Under the pieces are notes generated by a model. The model did no database searches. It was not told the DNA's origin and worked only from the letters and a program-made list of their open reading frames with translations. A program made the translations under genes and the position numbers. From an uncultured Bacilli bacterium (GTDB lineage Bacteria > Bacillota_I > Bacilli_A > RF39 > UBA660), in contig CAOWNX010000044.1 in NCBI GenBank assembly GCA_948552115.1, positions 1 to 6,444 of the forward strand: 6,444 nt of DNA. The letters run 5' to 3'. Position 1 is the first letter of the stretch, and each line of letters opens with the position of its first letter. This document shows positions 5,082 to 6,444 of this stretch, one piece after another.

Positions 5082-6444
5082 TCATCCAATAAATTCTCTT
5101 AAAATGGAATCGTCTTCTACGTATTCACTACTAATTGGGTAAAATCCTTTTAATGAGTTTAATAGTCTTCTGGCTTCTTCATAGTATGGTGAGTTAATAT
5201 CAACTGAGTAAAGCAATGGTTCTGCATATATTTTTAAGACTCCTAATTCATACGATAATGCGGTATTTATAATTATATCTGCTTGATGAATGTAGGGAAA
5301 GATATATTTTTCTTCACCAGCTCTTACCACTTGCCATTCTTGTATGGTTTGGTCTACTGTTTTTCCACGAGTTCGGTTATCTCTAACAATTCTTCTTATC
5401 AAACGCATGTCAAGTGTCGATATGTAGTTGTGTCGATCAATATTTAACGGTATAAATGGACTTAAATATATTTTGTATTTGTTTTCTTCTTTGATGTATG
5501 GCACTAAATCGTCATTTAAGCAATGTAGTCCTTCAATTAACACGATACTATTTTTGTTTAATCGTGTTCTTCTGTTATTAAATTCTTTTTTCCCTGAAAC
5601 AAAGTTATACTCTGGAATTTCCATCTCTAATCCTTTTAGTAAACTAATTAAGGTATTGTTGAATAATTCTAAATCGATTGCTTGAAGACATTCGTAGTCG
5701 TATTCTCCCAATTCGTTTTTTGGAGTTTCTTCCCGATCAACAAAGAAATCATCGGTGGATAAGTTAACGGGGTCAAATCCTTTTGCTCTTAGGTAAGTGC
5801 ATAAACGTTTGGTTGTTGTGGTTTTTCCAGAAGAAGAAGGCCCTGCAATTAAAATAATTTTAACTTCTCGTTTGGAGACGATTTCTTCTGCAACACGAGA
5901 GATGGATTCGTTAAATACTAATTCATTCGCATCCATAAAATCTCTTATTTTCCCATGACTAATTAAATCATTCATATCAGATAAGTAAGAGGTGTTCATA
6001 GTACGAAGCCACTTTTTTCCAAGAAAAAAGTTTTCAATGATATTGTCATAGTGAACGTAGTCTGGAACTTGTCCTGTATGAATACTTGGACATACAATTA
6101 CAATTCTATTTTTGCCAATGTATACTAAATCATATTTGGTAATGCATCCTGTGTCATGTGGTAGTGAATTGTAATAGTAATTGATTTTATTTCGCATTTT
6201 ATAAAGTGTTACAATTTCATTACTAATATTTTGAATGTTTTTGGCTTTTTCTTTTTCACGAATGGCCATAAAATAGTTATATGCGTCTTTTTTTAATAAA
6301 TTATATTTTTGAAAGGCTTCTCTTGATGAGATAATTTCTGCCATTTTTGATTTGATTTGGTTTACTTCATCGTTAGTAAAATTTTCTGGGATGATTACTT
6401 CACTCAATATTCCTTTGGGTACACTATGTAGAAAATGAATTTCA
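5082..6444 (-). CDS. Uridine/nucleoside kinase family protein (5' end off the window)
   Basis: A P-loop kinase of the uridine kinase/phosphoribulokinase family, expected to phosphorylate a nucleoside (uridine is the usual guess; not provable here). Counting from the first visible codon (GAA, 6441-6443), 453 residues are seen. The first 190 or so form the N-terminal region that in this family resembles parts of threonyl-tRNA synthetase. The kinase domain follows, with Walker A GPSSSGKTT (about 201-209), STDDFFVDREETPKNELGEY (about 229-248, catalytic Asp), IEGLH (about 303-307) and DMRLIRRIVRDNRTRG (about 345-360). The protein ends ILREFIG, typical for the family. A TTG at 6405-6407 with AAAGGA upstream could be a start, but the frame is open to the edge and the upstream residues (HSVPKG) fit the family, so the gene probably continues. 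The TGA stop is 44 nt before gap. Confidence 0.85.
   Translation of the reverse strand, partial: EIHFLHSVPKGILSEVIIPENFTNDEVNQIKSKMAEIISSREAFQKYNLLKKDAYNYFMAIREKEKAKNIQNISNEIVTLYKMRNKINYYYNSLPHDTGCITKYDLVYIGKNRIVIVCPSIHTGQVPDYVHYDNIIENFFLGKKWLRTMNTSYLSDMNDLISHGKIRDFMDANELVFNESISRVAEEIVSKREVKIILIAGPSSSGKTTTTKRLCTYLRAKGFDPVNLSTDDFFVDREETPKNELGEYDYECLQAIDLELFNNTLISLLKGLEMEIPEYNFVSGKKEFNNRRTRLNKNSIVLIEGLHCLNDDLVPYIKEENKYKIYLSPFIPLNIDRHNYISTLDMRLIRRIVRDNRTRGKTVDQTIQEWQVVRAGEEKYIFPYIHQADIIINTALSYELGVLKIYAEPLLYSVDINSPYYEEARRLLNSLKGFYPISSEYVEDDSILREFIG

Noticed and set aside
5038..5085. A 16-residue N-terminal extension of gap, starting at an ATG overlapping the kinase TGA
   Set aside because: Family length and N-terminus fit the ATG at 5037, which has a much better ribosome binding site. 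The extension is KRKKEK-rich and covers the inverted repeat.

Overview
The window is AT-rich DNA carrying core anaerobic-Firmicute metabolism. Every Trp codon I checked is TGG, and the kinase gene ends at a TGA where its family normally ends, so the standard code applies and not the Mycoplasma one. Very low GC, AAGGA-type ribosome binding sites, TTGACA/TATAAT-like promoters, hairpin-plus-T-run terminators and a flavin reductase-rubredoxin protein typical of anaerobes together suggest a low-GC anaerobic member of the Bacillota. A gut Bacilli/Erysipelotrichia- or Clostridia-like lineage is my inference; the species cannot be told from this.

Layout from right to left, because most genes are on the minus strand. 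(a) 5082-6444: a uridine/nucleoside kinase of the P-loop Udk/PRK family, with its 5' end off the window. (b) 4042-5037: glyceraldehyde-3-phosphate dehydrogenase, 44 nt downstream of the kinase. That gap holds a near-perfect inverted repeat, one arm of which is an exact DnaA-box match. A terminator hairpin overlaps the end of gap. (c) 3847-4041: a convergent intergenic region holding the terminators of both flanking units and nothing else that I can see. (d) 3244-3846, plus strand: a flavin reductase-like domain fused to a short rubredoxin. (e) 3130-3243: a compact divergent promoter region. (f) 1471-3129, minus: a one-piece ABCG-type ABC half-transporter (ATPase first, then membrane domain). 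(g) 190-1401, minus: phosphoglycerate kinase with its own promoter. (h) 1-209, minus: the start of triosephosphate isomerase, overlapping the end of pgk by 20 nt.

Gap, Pgk and Tpi catalyse adjacent steps of lower glycolysis and are commonly encoded as one gap-pgk-tpi run. Here pgk-tpi are still coupled, but gap is separated from them by the redox protein and the transporter, which look like a two-gene divergent cassette between gap and pgk. I see no CRISPR array, transposon, tRNA or rRNA. I found no convincing new system. The items most worth a second look are the inverted repeat/DnaA box before gap, the bacterial ABCG-type half-transporter with its divergent redox neighbour, and the departures from consensus in Pgk.
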